From CAMTWZ01 sp041749075 (GTDB lineage Bacteria; Bacteroidota; Rhodothermia; Balneolales; HLUCCA01): 64,000 bases of DNA. Below the pieces are notes generated by a model. The model ran no database searches. It was not told the origin of the DNA and worked only from the letters and a program-made list of their open reading frames with translations. This document shows, piece by piece, positions 35,585 to 45,002 of this stretch (position 1 is its first letter; each line of letters starts with the position of its first letter). Location of the stretch: assembly GCA_041749075.1 (NCBI GenBank), contig JBGTBY010000010.1, forward strand, positions 74,866-138,865, written 5' to 3'. Both the position numbers and the translations under genes were made by a program.

Positions 35585-38011
35585 TCACCAGCGATTGAAG
35601 AACCAGATCACTTTCGCAGAAACCGATGTGAAACGTGGCTGATCCAACACGTTCTTGAAATTTTCAGCGTACGCTAGCGAGACATCCTGACTGTTTGCGG
35701 TCAAATTTGTTTTTGCGTTCAAGTTCAGATAACTGCCCGGCGCGAACTGGAATTGATAGTTGAAATCAACCGACAGGAAATTGAAGTTGGTCTGAGGGGA
35801 ATTGGTTGGGAGTGTGGTGGTCGGTGTTAGAGAGCGGTCGGTGCCGAGCGAGTAAAAACGGTGGTAACTCACACGGCTCCAATTGTGATAGACCCTAAGA
35901 TTCGCGCTCTGTTTCACGCTGATCGTGTAGTTCATCGTCATGCTGTTGTTCAAGCGTCGGATGTCGCGTTGACCGATGAGTACGTCCCCATTCACAAGAT
36001 TACCTCCGAATCCGCCACGAGCGTTCAGGCTGATGTTCCGGTCGATCTGATGGGAGATGTTCAATCGGTCCGAGAGTCGCAAGCGGGTGCTGAGCGATGT
36101 TTCAAGAATATGCTGCTTCCATTCAGGAATAAATCCATACCGGTGGTTGATGTTCAACCGCACCATTTTACGATCGTCGGTGGTTAAGCCGGTACCTGTC
36201 ATCCACATGCCGGGTCGATGTAAGATGTAGCCGGATTGACGAGCATCATAGAAATCATTTTGTCCCCATGGGCGAGTCCAAATCCATCCGAACATGTTGT
36301 AATTGTTCTTTGACCGCCCCCATCCGCCTAGCTCCACGCCATACTGGTTGAACGTAAATTCGTTGAGTCGATGATCCAGGTCCATCTCAATCCATGCTTC
36401 CGTGGATTGATACATCCCGATACCTTCCGGACGCTTATACCTGACATTGAACTCTTGGCGTATATAGTTCGGTGCGTTCTGAAATCCGAAATCATTGATG
36501 TTGTAATCTTGGGATGTCACATCCAGCTCGTATTCGGAAGTAAAGGTTCCGCTGATCTTACCAACTTCGAGCTCGCCTCGAAATCCGTTTCCACCATATG
36601 CACCATTATCGGTGACGCTTGACATGAATCCGTTCAGTTGCAATGCATAGGTGTTCGACTTATCAAAAAGCTCCATCGAGGCGTTGGTGACGTTCGCTTT
36701 GCGGAGTCCGTCGCCTCTCCACACATTCGTGTTTAGAATTCCGATACGGTTTCGTCCTGCGAAAATGCGGTCGACAGATAGGATATTGAAGTTCATCCAT
36801 GGGTCGACCCGTCGATCTTCCGTGTTTCCGAGGGAGTCGGTGAAACTGGCGTGGGTTGGTCTGGTCACCGCATTCAAAAAGCCGACACCAACTCCATTCG
36901 ATGCGCGACCAGTGATCTTGAACGCATTCAGCAAGGCCGGATTCTCGTTTCGCTCGCGTATGGTTTCACCTGGACGCACCACCGCGCTGGCCGATCGAAC
37001 CGATTCACCGATACGACGTGAGTAAAACAGATTTCCACGATCAAACAATTCCGTGCCTTCAGTGAAAAAAGGCCTGTTTTCTTGATATCGCACATCAAAT
37101 GGCGACAGATTCAGAATCACATCATCGCTTTGCACTTGGCTGAAATCCGGTACCAATGTGAGATCCAATGTGAATGCCTCATTGATGCCATAGCGCAAAT
37201 CCGTACCGAAATTATATCCTAAAGAGGAACTGGTTGATCCGTAACTGGATCGGACAGCCGACGCATATGGATACAACTCCAAACGCAGCGGTGGTTTCAC
37301 ATTCCGAATTCCGGTCAATGTGCCGAATTGGTTCAGAAGCCCAGATACTTTCTCATCAAACGGCACGCTGAAACTCTCCTCATTGTGGCGTTTGTTCACC
37401 CGATAAAGTAAGAATCCCCATTCTTGAACGGCCACAGCGGGAAATCGGATCGCGGCAAATGGAATCTTCATTTCAACAATCCATCCGAATTCATCGATGG
37501 ATACCGCACTCTCCCATACTGCGTTCCAACCCGGATCCTCATTTCCGTTTCCTGAAAACAGGATGTCGGTTTGAACACCCGAAGACGAGACAAAAAAACC
37601 GTAGCCGGTTTGGGCTTTTTTGTAGGGATCCACTGCGATCGCAACCACATCAGCCACCGCATTCATTCCGTCTCTAGGCGTGAGTTCACGTGGAATAAGA
37701 CGCGGTTCATCGTCATACATGCGAATGGCGAAGTAAACTGCCGAATCATCATAATAAATCGCGTATTCGGTATCGTATCGTGAGGGTTCACCATAGTTGG
37801 GCTTGACTTGGCGAAACCGTTGACGCACCACGTCAGGATGGGATTTCCAAACCGATTCATCCAAAACACCATCGATCTTGATCGTTGCGTCGTCACTCAA
37901 ACGAAACGCTTGCGATGTGTAGCTTCGATCTGTACCCCTAGTGGGTACAGGGGTATCGGCAATGGAACCTGAAAGACCCGTTACCAGAGCGACGAAAACA
38001 ATAGGAGACAT
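35585..38011 (-). CDS. DUF5916 outer-membrane protein with CBM9-like N-terminal domain
   Basis: This 808-residue protein has a signal peptide and then a CBM9-like domain (ATIKIDGVLDESVWKSHPDVV, YAIYYDDSAVYFAIRMYDDEP, GWIVEMKIPFAAIRFP). The large C-terminal part (residues about 230-808) is DUF5916, an outer-membrane barrel-type region (QENRPFFTEGTELFD and a last strand ending SAKVIWFFNRW). Length and order fit the family, which is common in Bacteroidota and relatives. The function of the family is not known. Confidence 0.9.
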   Translation of the reverse strand: MSPIVFVALVTGLSGSIADTPVPTRGTDRSYTSQAFRLSDDATIKIDGVLDESVWKSHPDVVRQRFRQVKPNYGEPSRYDTEYAIYYDDSAVYFAIRMYDDEPRLIPRELTPRDGMNAVADVVAIAVDPYKKAQTGYGFFVSSSGVQTDILFSGNGNEDPGWNAVWESAVSIDEFGWIVEMKIPFAAIRFPAVAVQEWGFLLYRVNKRHNEESFSVPFDEKVSGLLNQFGTLTGIRNVKPPLRLELYPYASAVRSSYGSTSSSLGYNFGTDLRYGINEAFTLDLTLVPDFSQVQSDDVILNLSPFDVRYQENRPFFTEGTELFDRGNLFYSRRIGESVRSASAVVRPGETIRERNENPALLNAFKITGRASNGVGVGFLNAVTRPTHASFTDSLGNTEDRRVDPWMNFNILSVDRIFAGRNRIGILNTNVWRGDGLRKANVTNASMELFDKSNTYALQLNGFMSSVTDNGAYGGNGFRGELEVGKISGTFTSEYELDVTSQDYNINDFGFQNAPNYIRQEFNVRYKRPEGIGMYQSTEAWIEMDLDHRLNEFTFNQYGVELGGWGRSKNNYNMFGWIWTRPWGQNDFYDARQSGYILHRPGMWMTGTGLTTDDRKMVRLNINHRYGFIPEWKQHILETSLSTRLRLSDRLNISHQIDRNISLNARGGFGGNLVNGDVLIGQRDIRRLNNSMTMNYTISVKQSANLRVYHNWSRVSYHRFYSLGTDRSLTPTTTLPTNSPQTNFNFLSVDFNYQFQFAPGSYLNLNAKTNLTANSQDVSLAYAENFKNVLDQPRFTSVSAKVIWFFNRW

Positions 38012-38114
38012 GGAGATACAGATAGATATGAGAAGAGCAAGAAAGTTACCAAAGCAACGACATCTCCTATCGTTAGGTTTCGATCCCTAACCTCATTCAC
38101 ATGTAAAAAATTGC

Positions 38115-39419
38115 TCAGATCGCCTTGACAATGTCCTTCAGGCTTTTACCGGGCACAACCACTTGCCCGAATCCGGAGCGTTTCGCTTCTTTGACCCGAC
38201 GTTCAAGCATTGGCACAGCACGGACTTCGCCTCCCAATCCCACTTCACCGATGTAGACACTCCCTTTTTTCAGAGGTTGATCCATCCAGGCGGAAACCAA
38301 GGCCATGCATATGGCTAGATCAAGGGATGGATCTTGAATTTTGAGACCACCCACCACATTCACAAAGACATCTTTTTGGGTGAAGGCGATCTTCACACGC
38401 TGCTCTAGTACAGCGATGAGCATTTGCACGCGCTTCTGGTCGATACCTGTCGCGGTTCTCTGAGGCGTGGCATAGGTAGCGGATGTGACCAGTGCTTGGA
38501 CTTCGATCACCAACGGCCGGGTTCCTTCCAGCACCACACTCAAAGCCGTTCCACTCGTATCGGGATTGTAATCGGCCAGAAAGATGTCGGATGGTTGATC
38601 CACATCCACCAGCCCACCTTCATCCATCCGGAACACACCGATTTCGCCAGAAGGACCGAACCGGTTTTTGGATGTTCGAAGCAGACGGTACATCGCGTGT
38701 CCGTCGCCTTCGAACTGGATGACGGCATCCACCATATGTTCGAGCACGCGCGGACCGGCCAATTCACCATCTTTTGTGACATGACCGATAATGAGTACCG
38801 TGATTCCTTGTTGTTTCGCGATGCGTTGCAATACGGCGGCTGATTCACGGATTTGAGTGACAGAGCCTGGCAACGGATCCAAATCCGATCGATAGACGGT
38901 CTGGATGGAATCAATGATGAGGACATCCGGCGGATCGACTTTCACAATTTCGGCCAGTTGCAGCATGTCTGTTTCGTGTGAAAGCAGGATTCGGTTCGCC
39001 GACATCCCCAAACGGTCGGCCCGTTGCCGCAACTGAGCGCCACTCTCCTCCCCGCTGATATACCAAACCGACACGTCCGACAGATGCGACGCCACTTGAA
39101 GCGCGAGCGTACTTTTGCCGATTCCAGGGTCGCCTCCCAATAAGACGAACGATCCCCTCACCAAGCCGCCTCCCAGCACCCGATCGAGCTCCGCCGAGCC
39201 CGTACTCCAACGCTTGGCTTCATCCGGCGCCACGTCAGACAAACGCACAGGTCGCTTCGACTCTCCCGAGCCCGTCTTGGCTTTGTGATCCACACCCTTG
39301 GCCGCAACCACATGCTCCTCAAACGTGTTCCAAGCCTCGCAGGATGGACATTTTCCCAACCACTTGGCCGATTCATACCCGCATGCGGTGCAATAATGAA
39401 CGCGTTTAGCCTTCGCCAT
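38115..39419 (-). CDS. radA: DNA repair protein RadA
   Basis: This 434-residue protein has the N-terminal zinc finger C-TA-C and C-PS-C in YCTACGYESAKWLGKCPSCEAW, a RecA-like core with Walker A GGDPGIGKST, the RadA motif TSKNRFGPSGEIG, and a C-terminal Lon-protease-like domain (SLDLAICMALVSAWMDQPL). It remodels branched DNA in recombinational repair. It follows the flippase-like gene with a 14-base overlap. Confidence 0.95.
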   Translation of the reverse strand: MAKAKRVHYCTACGYESAKWLGKCPSCEAWNTFEEHVVAAKGVDHKAKTGSGESKRPVRLSDVAPDEAKRWSTGSAELDRVLGGGLVRGSFVLLGGDPGIGKSTLALQVASHLSDVSVWYISGEESGAQLRQRADRLGMSANRILLSHETDMLQLAEIVKVDPPDVLIIDSIQTVYRSDLDPLPGSVTQIRESAAVLQRIAKQQGITVLIIGHVTKDGELAGPRVLEHMVDAVIQFEGDGHAMYRLLRTSKNRFGPSGEIGVFRMDEGGLVDVDQPSDIFLADYNPDTSGTALSVVLEGTRPLVIEVQALVTSATYATPQRTATGIDQKRVQMLIAVLEQRVKIAFTQKDVFVNVVGGLKIQDPSLDLAICMALVSAWMDQPLKKGSVYIGEVGLGGEVRAVPMLERRVKEAKRSGFGQVVVPGKSLKDIVKAI

Positions 39420-40479
39420 GCTCGGGTTTGGTTCTAAAATTGAACAGTCGATTCGCCGGATTCACATACCACGACAGTACCAACATCCCCAACCCGATGC
39501 TTAGATAAAACGTGAGTACCCGCCATACGAAAATGGCAATACCAATGAACTGAGGTCGGTCGAATAACGGACCCTGAAACAAGGCGAACAATCCTTCCAC
39601 GCCACCACTTCCACCGGGAGTAGGCATGAAAAATCCGGCCAAGGTCATTCCGACGGAACGGACATAGGACAGCAACACATCCGCCGGAAGAAAACTCAAC
39701 ACCACAATGGTTGGAACGGCGAATTTCGTGATCCATCCCAACGTGGAAATGAAAAAGGCTTTCAAAATGAACGATGGTGGTTTGTTGTTGAGCTCTTGTG
39801 AAAATCCAACCAGGCGGTCCAATTCATTCATCACGGTTTGGCGGATCCGATTCAGGAACGGCAATCTCGTTACGTAATCAAACACAACTCGAAGTACGTT
39901 CGGATTCCTCAGAATTCCATATGCCAATAGGAAGGCATACACCATCATGAACCCGAAGGCCACCATCAGTGCTCCGGTTCCTAGTGCCCCGGCTCCATCG
40001 GGAATGATTTCATAATAGAAACCTGCGACAATGAGAATGGGGATGATGGCTACATATAGAAGTTGATCCAACAACAAGGAATACAACATGATGGCACCGG
40101 ATTTTCCAAGGGATATGCCTTCTTTGGTCATCACATAGGTGGCCACAGGGGCTCCGCCGATGGTGGATGGAGTGATCGCGCTGGCCAAATCCCAGAACAG
40201 CACGATTCGGAAGGATGCGGCCCAACTCAGGGTTTTATCGGCTAGGAAGCGGATTTTCATGGCTGAAAACCAGATGCGCATCATGGCCACGACAAAGGCG
40301 ATGGCCAATCCGGGCAAACGCTTGAGTTTGAGGTGTTGCAGGCCATCGGGCGTCCAGGTCCACCAAATCACCAAGGCCATGCTCAACACGCTCAACCCGA
40401 TGGAAAACCATAGGTAGCGTTTCGAAAACAGTCCACGTGGATCTGTGGTTGAGAATATGGAGGATGTAGCCTTAGACAA
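39406..40479 (-). CDS. YbhN/UPF0104-type membrane protein (flippase-like domain)
   Basis: This 357-residue polytopic protein has about eight membrane helices. The motifs TPSTIGGAPVATYVMTKEGISLGKSGAIML and FFMPTPGGSGGVEGLFALF are characteristic of the lysylphosphatidylglycerol synthase transmembrane / UPF0104 family. Members without a synthase domain are thought to move lipids or glycolipids. It overlaps radA by 14 bases. No specific substrate can be assigned. Confidence 0.85.
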   Translation of the reverse strand: MSKATSSIFSTTDPRGLFSKRYLWFSIGLSVLSMALVIWWTWTPDGLQHLKLKRLPGLAIAFVVAMMRIWFSAMKIRFLADKTLSWAASFRIVLFWDLASAITPSTIGGAPVATYVMTKEGISLGKSGAIMLYSLLLDQLLYVAIIPILIVAGFYYEIIPDGAGALGTGALMVAFGFMMVYAFLLAYGILRNPNVLRVVFDYVTRLPFLNRIRQTVMNELDRLVGFSQELNNKPPSFILKAFFISTLGWITKFAVPTIVVLSFLPADVLLSYVRSVGMTLAGFFMPTPGGSGGVEGLFALFQGPLFDRPQFIGIAIFVWRVLTFYLSIGLGMLVLSWYVNPANRLFNFRTKPEHGEG

Positions 40480-40518
40480 TGGTGATCGAGACCGTAGTGA
40501 ATCGACTTTACGGAATGT

Positions 40519-41448
40519 TCACAAGATAACCGAATCCAGTCGCTCTTTTACGGAACGATAGTCGGCCAAAAACCGCATGATAATGTCACGAGCCGAGGGA
40601 ATATCTTTAATCATTCCGGAAATCTGACCAATCTCGAACTCGCCTTCATCCAGATTCCCTTCGAAGATGCCTTTACGAGCTCGGCCACGTCCCAATAAGT
40701 CTTTCAGATGGTCGGATGTGGCGCCTTCTTCTTCCATCGCCTTAACGGCTTCGTAGAATGGCGTTTTCAGGAGCCGGGTAGGTACGAGAGATTTCAGGAC
40801 GAGGGCGGTGTCCCCATCCCCGGCTTGCACGGCCAATTGCTTATAGGTGTCGTGCGCCGAGCTTTCTTGGCAAACCGCGAACCGTGTGCCGACTTGCACC
40901 GCGCTAGCGCCAAGGGCAAGGGCGGCGGCCATGGCACGTCCGTCACCAATGCCACCTGCGGCGATCACGGGAACACGATCTTCGACCGCATCGACCACTT
41001 GCGGAACCAGACACATCGTGGTGATTTCATCACGGCCGTTATGTCCGCCCGCTTCGAATCCTTCGGCAACAACAACATCCACGCCACGATCGACCGCTTT
41101 TTTCGCTTGGGTCACATTGGAAACCACATGGGCGACCTGAATGCCTCGATCCTTCAAAATGGCGGTGAACGTCCCAGGATTGCCGGCCGATGTGAACACG
41201 ATGCGGATTCCTTCCTGCATCACAATGTCCATCTGCTCTTCGGCATGTGAATGCATCAGGGGGATGTTCACGCCGAAGGGCTCATCTGTGGCCACCTTGC
41301 ATTTGCGGATGTGCTCGCGAAACAGATCCGGAGTCATGGAACCACCGCCGATCAGCCCCAATCCACCTGCATTCGACACAGCGGATGCCAGCCTCCAACC
41401 GGAAACCCAGACCATGCCTGCTTGTACGATCTTTGTTCTAGGAATCAC
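40519..41448 (-). CDS. Nitronate monooxygenase / FabK-like FMN enzyme
   Basis: This 309-residue TIM-barrel flavoprotein starts with GTG at 41448. It has AGMVWVSGWRLASAVSNAGGLGLIGGG, AEGFEAGGHNGRDEI with the catalytic His of nitronate monooxygenases, and the phosphate-binding PVIAAGGIGDGRAMAAALALGASAVQVGTRF. It may oxidise alkyl nitronates or act as an enoyl-ACP reductase of FabK type; the sequence features do not separate these with certainty. Its 5' end lies next to a heptad array (41453-41480). Confidence 0.82.
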   Translation of the reverse strand: MIPRTKIVQAGMVWVSGWRLASAVSNAGGLGLIGGGSMTPDLFREHIRKCKVATDEPFGVNIPLMHSHAEEQMDIVMQEGIRIVFTSAGNPGTFTAILKDRGIQVAHVVSNVTQAKKAVDRGVDVVVAEGFEAGGHNGRDEITTMCLVPQVVDAVEDRVPVIAAGGIGDGRAMAAALALGASAVQVGTRFAVCQESSAHDTYKQLAVQAGDGDTALVLKSLVPTRLLKTPFYEAVKAMEEEGATSDHLKDLLGRGRARKGIFEGNLDEGEFEIGQISGMIKDIPSARDIIMRFLADYRSVKERLDSVIL

Positions 41449-41452
41449 AATC

Positions 41453-41958
41453 GTTAGTTGTTAGTCGCTTGTTGTTAGTTGCAAAGAATCGTTACTGAAT
41501 TTGTGCAAATCATGTAAGGAATTTAAAAAAACCGCCTTTGTATATATAACAAGAACTAAGGAGAACCTATGCCAAGCCACAATATCGACAAGTTGGAAAT
41601 TTATGTCATTTCCAAGCGATTGAACATAATGTCATATCCGATTTTGAAATCGATCCGGGATTTCAGCTATAAAGATCAGATGGTCAGAAGCTGTTTGTCG
41701 GTTGCTTCGAACATCGCCGAGGGATATGGAAGGCGTAACCCGAACGTCTTTCGACAGTTTCTTGATTACGCCTTAGGATCTATATATGAGTTCCAAACTC
41801 AGTTGGAACTCGCTGTGGCCAATAAATTGGTTTCCAGCGATTCGTCTTTGCCGCTGTTTGAACTCATCGACGAATTGATTCCCAAAATCATCAATTTTAG
41901 TAAATCACTTCGCAATAAGCCCCCTACAACAAACAACTAACCACGAACAACGAACGAT
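41453..41958. repeat. Inverted heptad-array pair enclosing the four-helix-bundle gene
   Basis: The left array (41453-41480) has units gttagtt, gttagtc, gcttgtt, gttagtt. The right array (41924-41958) has units such as ctacaac, aaacaac and gaacaac, the complementary type. Between them lies the four-helix-bundle gene, whose last codons and stop are inside the right array. Other pairs in this window have only 19-37 bases between arms, so this looks like a filled version. Confidence 0.75.
41569..41940 (+). CDS. Four-helix-bundle protein (23S rRNA intervening-sequence type)
   Basis: This 123-residue protein has the family pattern KLEIYVISKRLNIMSYPI, FSYKDQMVRSCLSVASNIAEGYGR, FRQFLDYALGSIYEFQTQLELA and ends in a short tail. 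It belongs to the S23/IVS four-helix family often encoded in insertions of 23S rRNA, but no rRNA is nearby. AAGGAG precedes the ATG at 41569. The tail PPTTNN and the stop come from the right heptad array. The biochemical role of this family is not established; related bundles bind nucleic acids. Confidence 0.88.
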   Translation: MPSHNIDKLEIYVISKRLNIMSYPILKSIRDFSYKDQMVRSCLSVASNIAEGYGRRNPNVFRQFLDYALGSIYEFQTQLELAVANKLVSSDSSLPLFELIDELIPKIINFSKSLRNKPPTTNN

Positions 41959-43026
41959 TTAAGCAACCGTAATTTTCTTATCGAGATACACATCCTGAAT
42001 CAAATTCAGAATCTCTACCCCTTCTTTCATCGGACGTTGGAAGGCTTTCCGGCCTGAAATCAAGCCCATGCCGCCAGCGCGTTTGTTGATGACCGCAGTT
42101 TTGGCCGCATCCGCAAAATCATTGTCTCCGGAAGCACCACCTGAGTTGATCAATCCTGCGCGACCCATATAGCAGTTCGCCACTTGGTAACGGGTGAGAT
42201 CGATCGGGTGATCGGAAGACAGTTTCGTGTACATCCGCTCATCCAATTTCCCATAGGAGGAACTGCCTGAGTTGATGGCTTTGTAGCCGCCGTTGTTTTC
42301 CGGAAGTTTCTGTTTGATGATGTCGGCTTGGATGGTGACGCCCAAGTGGTTGGCTTGACCGGTCAAGTCGGCGGACACATGGTAATCCACTCCGCCCTGT
42401 TTGAACGCGTTGTTACGGGTGTAGCACCAGAGGATGGTGGCCATTCCCAATTCGTGCGCATACGCGAAGGCTTCGGCCACTTCAATGATTTGGCGGGTCG
42501 CGCCGTCGGATCCGAAATAAATCGTCGCTCCGATTGCCGCGGCACCCATGTTATAAGCGTCGTCGATGGTTCCGAACATGATTTGCTCGGCTTTGTTCGG
42601 ATAGGTGAGCAACTCATTGTGGTTCACTTTCACGATGAACGGAATCTTGTGCGCGTATTTGCGCGAGACAGAACCCAAGACCCCAAACGTGGACGCTACA
42701 GCATTGCAACCGGATTCAACAGCCAGTTTCACGATGTTTTCGCTGTCGAAATACAATGGATTTTTTGCGAACGAGGCGCCAGCGGAATGTTCGATGCCTT
42801 GATCGACCGGCAGAATGGAGAGATAGCCAGTCCCAGCAAGGCGTCCGGTTTGATACAACCACTCGAGGTTGTTAAGAACGCGTTGATTGCGGTTGGTGGT
42901 GCTGAAAATACGATCCACAAAATCACCACCTGGCAGGTGAAGCGATTCTTTCGGGATGGTGGTGCAGGTGTGATTTAATAGGCTGGACGCTTCCGCGCCC
43001 AAAAAGGCTTCGATCGATTTGGACAT
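41959..43026 (-). CDS. fbaB: Class I fructose-bisphosphate aldolase (DhnA type)
   Basis: The ATG at 43026 is preceded by GAGGAAG and gives 355 residues. The sequence fits archaeal/bacterial class I (FbaB/DhnA) aldolases: GYLSILPVDQGIEHSAGASF, FIVKVNHNELLTY, GAAAIGATIYFGS and SGGASGDNDFADAAKTAV. It uses a Schiff-base lysine to cleave fructose 1,6-bisphosphate in glycolysis or to condense trioses. The 3' end touches the right heptad array of the four-helix element, and the upstream region holds another array. Confidence 0.9.
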   Translation of the reverse strand: MSKSIEAFLGAEASSLLNHTCTTIPKESLHLPGGDFVDRIFSTTNRNQRVLNNLEWLYQTGRLAGTGYLSILPVDQGIEHSAGASFAKNPLYFDSENIVKLAVESGCNAVASTFGVLGSVSRKYAHKIPFIVKVNHNELLTYPNKAEQIMFGTIDDAYNMGAAAIGATIYFGSDGATRQIIEVAEAFAYAHELGMATILWCYTRNNAFKQGGVDYHVSADLTGQANHLGVTIQADIIKQKLPENNGGYKAINSGSSSYGKLDERMYTKLSSDHPIDLTRYQVANCYMGRAGLINSGGASGDNDFADAAKTAVINKRAGGMGLISGRKAFQRPMKEGVEILNLIQDVYLDKKITVA

Positions 43027-43140
43027 AAACTTCCTCTGGTGGTTCAATGAATGTAGACCGTCCCTCGAATATAATGAAATTCCGTCAAACCGTTGTTTTT
43101 TAACAGTATGGAAGCGGTTCCATGTAGTATAAACAATCAC

Positions 43141-43208
43141 GTAGGTCGTAGACGGTAAACCGTAGATCGTGAAGATTCGGTCCACGGCCTACGACCTACG
43201 ATCTACGT
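43141..43208. repeat. Paired heptad arrays between fbaB and dusB
   Basis: The left arm (43141-43168) has units gtaggtc, gtagacg, gtaaacc and gtagatc. The right arm (43188-43208) has cctacga, cctacga and tctacgt. The arms are complementary in type, so a hairpin can form. The 19-base spacer on the minus strand reads gtggaccgaatcttc, resembling the core of the 32.7 and 59.4 kb copies. It ends 10 bases before the dusB ATG. Confidence 0.8.
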
Positions 43209-43218
43209 ATCTTACAAT

Positions 43219-44193
43219 ATGAACATCGGTCCAATCCAACTCAGCGAAAAACCCATCGTGCTTGCTCCTATGGAGGATGTTAGCGATTCCCCTTTCCGGC
43301 AAATGTGCAAGAAGTTCGGGGCGGATGTGGTGTATACCGAATTCATTTCCTCCGAAGCGATGATCCGTGATGCGCCCAAATCGCTCTTCAAGATGGAATT
43401 CGAGGAAATGGAGCGTCCGTTCGGCATTCAGATATTCGGCGGACGTGAGGAAGCCATGTTCGGTGCGGCACAAATCGCGGAAGCCAATAATCCGGATTTG
43501 GTGGACATCAATTTCGGATGTCCCGTTTACAAAGTTGTGAATAAAATGGCGGGTTCCGCCTGTTTGCGCGACCTGGGAATGATGGAACGCATGGCCGGAA
43601 CCGTGGTGGATGCGGTCAAAACCAAGCCCGTTACCGTGAAAACTCGCTTAGGTTGGGATGAAGCCACCATCAAGATCGATGAAGTGGCGCTGATGTTGCA
43701 ATCCGTTGGCATCAAAGCCCTAACGGTTCATGCCCGCACCCGTGCCCAAGGATATCAAGGCTCGGCTCGATGGGAGTATTTCAAATTGTTGAAGAACACG
43801 AAAGGATTACACATCCCCATCATCGCCAACGGCGACATCACCACTCCTGAACACGTGAAAGATTTGTTTGATAATTATGGTGTGGATGGGGTGATGATCG
43901 GTCGCGCTGCGATTGGAAATCCATGGATCTTTCGTGAAATCAAGCATTATCTGGCAACCGGAGAGCACCTCGCTCCTCCTACCATGGACGAGCGCTTCGA
44001 GCTATGTGCCGAGCATCTAAAAGCATCCGTTGACCATCATGGCGAACGCAAAGGCGTTATCATGATGAAAAAACAGTATGGGAATTATCTGAAAAATCTG
44101 CCCGGTGGAAAACAACTCCGCATCGAGCTGATGCAGTTCGATGAGAGTGGACCGATCCTTGATCGCCTTTTGAACGGAGTACCAGCTAGCTAA
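43219..44193 (+). CDS. dusB: tRNA dihydrouridine synthase DusB
   Basis: This 324-residue FMN enzyme reduces uridine in tRNA. It starts MNIGPIQLSEKPIVLAPMEDVSDSPFR and has the active-site cysteine in NFGCPVYKVVNKMAGSACL, plus ALTVHARTRAQGYQGSARW and the phosphate-binding VMIGRAAIGNPWIF, all typical of Dus enzymes and closest to DusB. It is expressed away from fbaB across a heptad-array region. Confidence 0.92.
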   Translation: MNIGPIQLSEKPIVLAPMEDVSDSPFRQMCKKFGADVVYTEFISSEAMIRDAPKSLFKMEFEEMERPFGIQIFGGREEAMFGAAQIAEANNPDLVDINFGCPVYKVVNKMAGSACLRDLGMMERMAGTVVDAVKTKPVTVKTRLGWDEATIKIDEVALMLQSVGIKALTVHARTRAQGYQGSARWEYFKLLKNTKGLHIPIIANGDITTPEHVKDLFDNYGVDGVMIGRAAIGNPWIFREIKHYLATGEHLAPPTMDERFELCAEHLKASVDHHGERKGVIMMKKQYGNYLKNLPGGKQLRIELMQFDESGPILDRLLNGVPAS

Positions 44194-44259
44194 ATTTTAA
44201 ATGTTGAATTTTAAATGTTTGGCATCGAGATATGACCTAACTCCGTCACTTAAAATTTA
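44191..44259. repeat. AT-type heptad arms next to the IS element
   Basis: Units ttaaatg, ttgaatt, ttaaatg occur at 44197-44217. At 44247-44259, directly at the IS left end, cacttaaaattta is nearly the reverse complement of the start of the left arm. This looks like a further heptad pair whose right arm meets the IS boundary. Confidence 0.45.
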
Positions 44260-45000
44260 GGGTCAAGACAACTTAAGAGGCTTTGAACGGATAAGTTTGA
44301 GCAAGATATGATAGATATCAACCTTTCTATGATTGAACCGAAACTCGCACTCCTTCAAGTGCAAGTTGAACGTGTTCGGGTGCATGCCACGGCATTTAGT
44401 GAGCCGCGTTTTAGCATAACCCCAGAACCCTTCGATCCCGTTGATATGGCTGCCGGCTCGCACAAATTCTCCGACTCCGTGATCGACCCGCAGATGCTTC
44501 GCATAACCCAGGTCGACAAGGCCATTATAGGAGCGCCATCCGTCGCTATGGATGACGCTATCCAAGCTGATTTTGCCTCTAATGACGCCTTGGAGCGTAT
44601 TTCTGGACACATCCGGCACAATCTCGGTGTAGACTTTTCCATCGCGCTTGTAGATGCCAAACACGATCGTTTTGCCCCGAGCACCACGTCCGCGAACACC
44701 TTTGGCCCGCCGAGCTCCGAAGTAGGACTCGTCGACTTCGACATGACCGGAGAACGGGGACTGGTCTTGGCAGTATTCGGCGATTCGAGTGCGGATGGCC
44801 ATAAGATGGGAGTTGATTGTGTTGCGACTCAGACAGGACAGTTCGGCGATCTGGGTGGCGTTCAGATCCAGGCAAAAGAGCTTGAGAACCTGTCTGAACT
44901 TAGCCTCCGAAATTCGTGAACGAATTATGTACTTGTTACTTGTTGGCATTCAACAACTTATGAAGATATTACATCCCCTTAAATTGTCTTGACCCTAAAA
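44256..45000. mobile_element. IS1595-family insertion sequence
   Basis: The element of about 745 bases is bounded by 25-base terminal inverted repeats beginning tttagggtcaagacaa, with two mismatches between ends (44256-44280 and 44976-45000). It carries one transposase gene on the minus strand, whose stop codon lies inside the left repeat. The expected 8-base target duplication is not clear: flanks are A/T runs that match only in part, so the outer 1-3 bases of the repeats may belong to the target. Confidence 0.88.
44263..44949 (-). CDS. IS1595-family (ISXO2-like) transposase
   Basis: This 228-residue transposase lacks the long N-terminal zinc-ribbon part of many relatives and starts with a helix-turn-helix-like LNATQIAELSCLSRNTINSHL. 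The ISXO2-like catalytic domain has the first Asp at residue 73 (HVEVDESYFGARR), the second in IHSDGWRSYNGL, and HINGIEGFWGYAKTRL with the third-residue region. The gene appears intact, so the element may be active. Confidence 0.9.
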   Translation of the reverse strand: MPTSNKYIIRSRISEAKFRQVLKLFCLDLNATQIAELSCLSRNTINSHLMAIRTRIAEYCQDQSPFSGHVEVDESYFGARRAKGVRGRGARGKTIVFGIYKRDGKVYTEIVPDVSRNTLQGVIRGKISLDSVIHSDGWRSYNGLVDLGYAKHLRVDHGVGEFVRAGSHINGIEGFWGYAKTRLTKCRGMHPNTFNLHLKECEFRFNHRKVDIYHILLKLIRSKPLKLS

Positions 45001-45002
45001 AA

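Noticed and set aside
38070..38096. Hairpin GTTAGG/CCTAAC between radA and the DUF5916 gene as terminator
   Set aside because: The stem is short, the loop is eight bases and no T-run follows on either strand.
41569..41940. Four-helix gene as part of a 23S rRNA gene
   Set aside because: No rRNA sequence is visible on either side; neighbours are protein genes.
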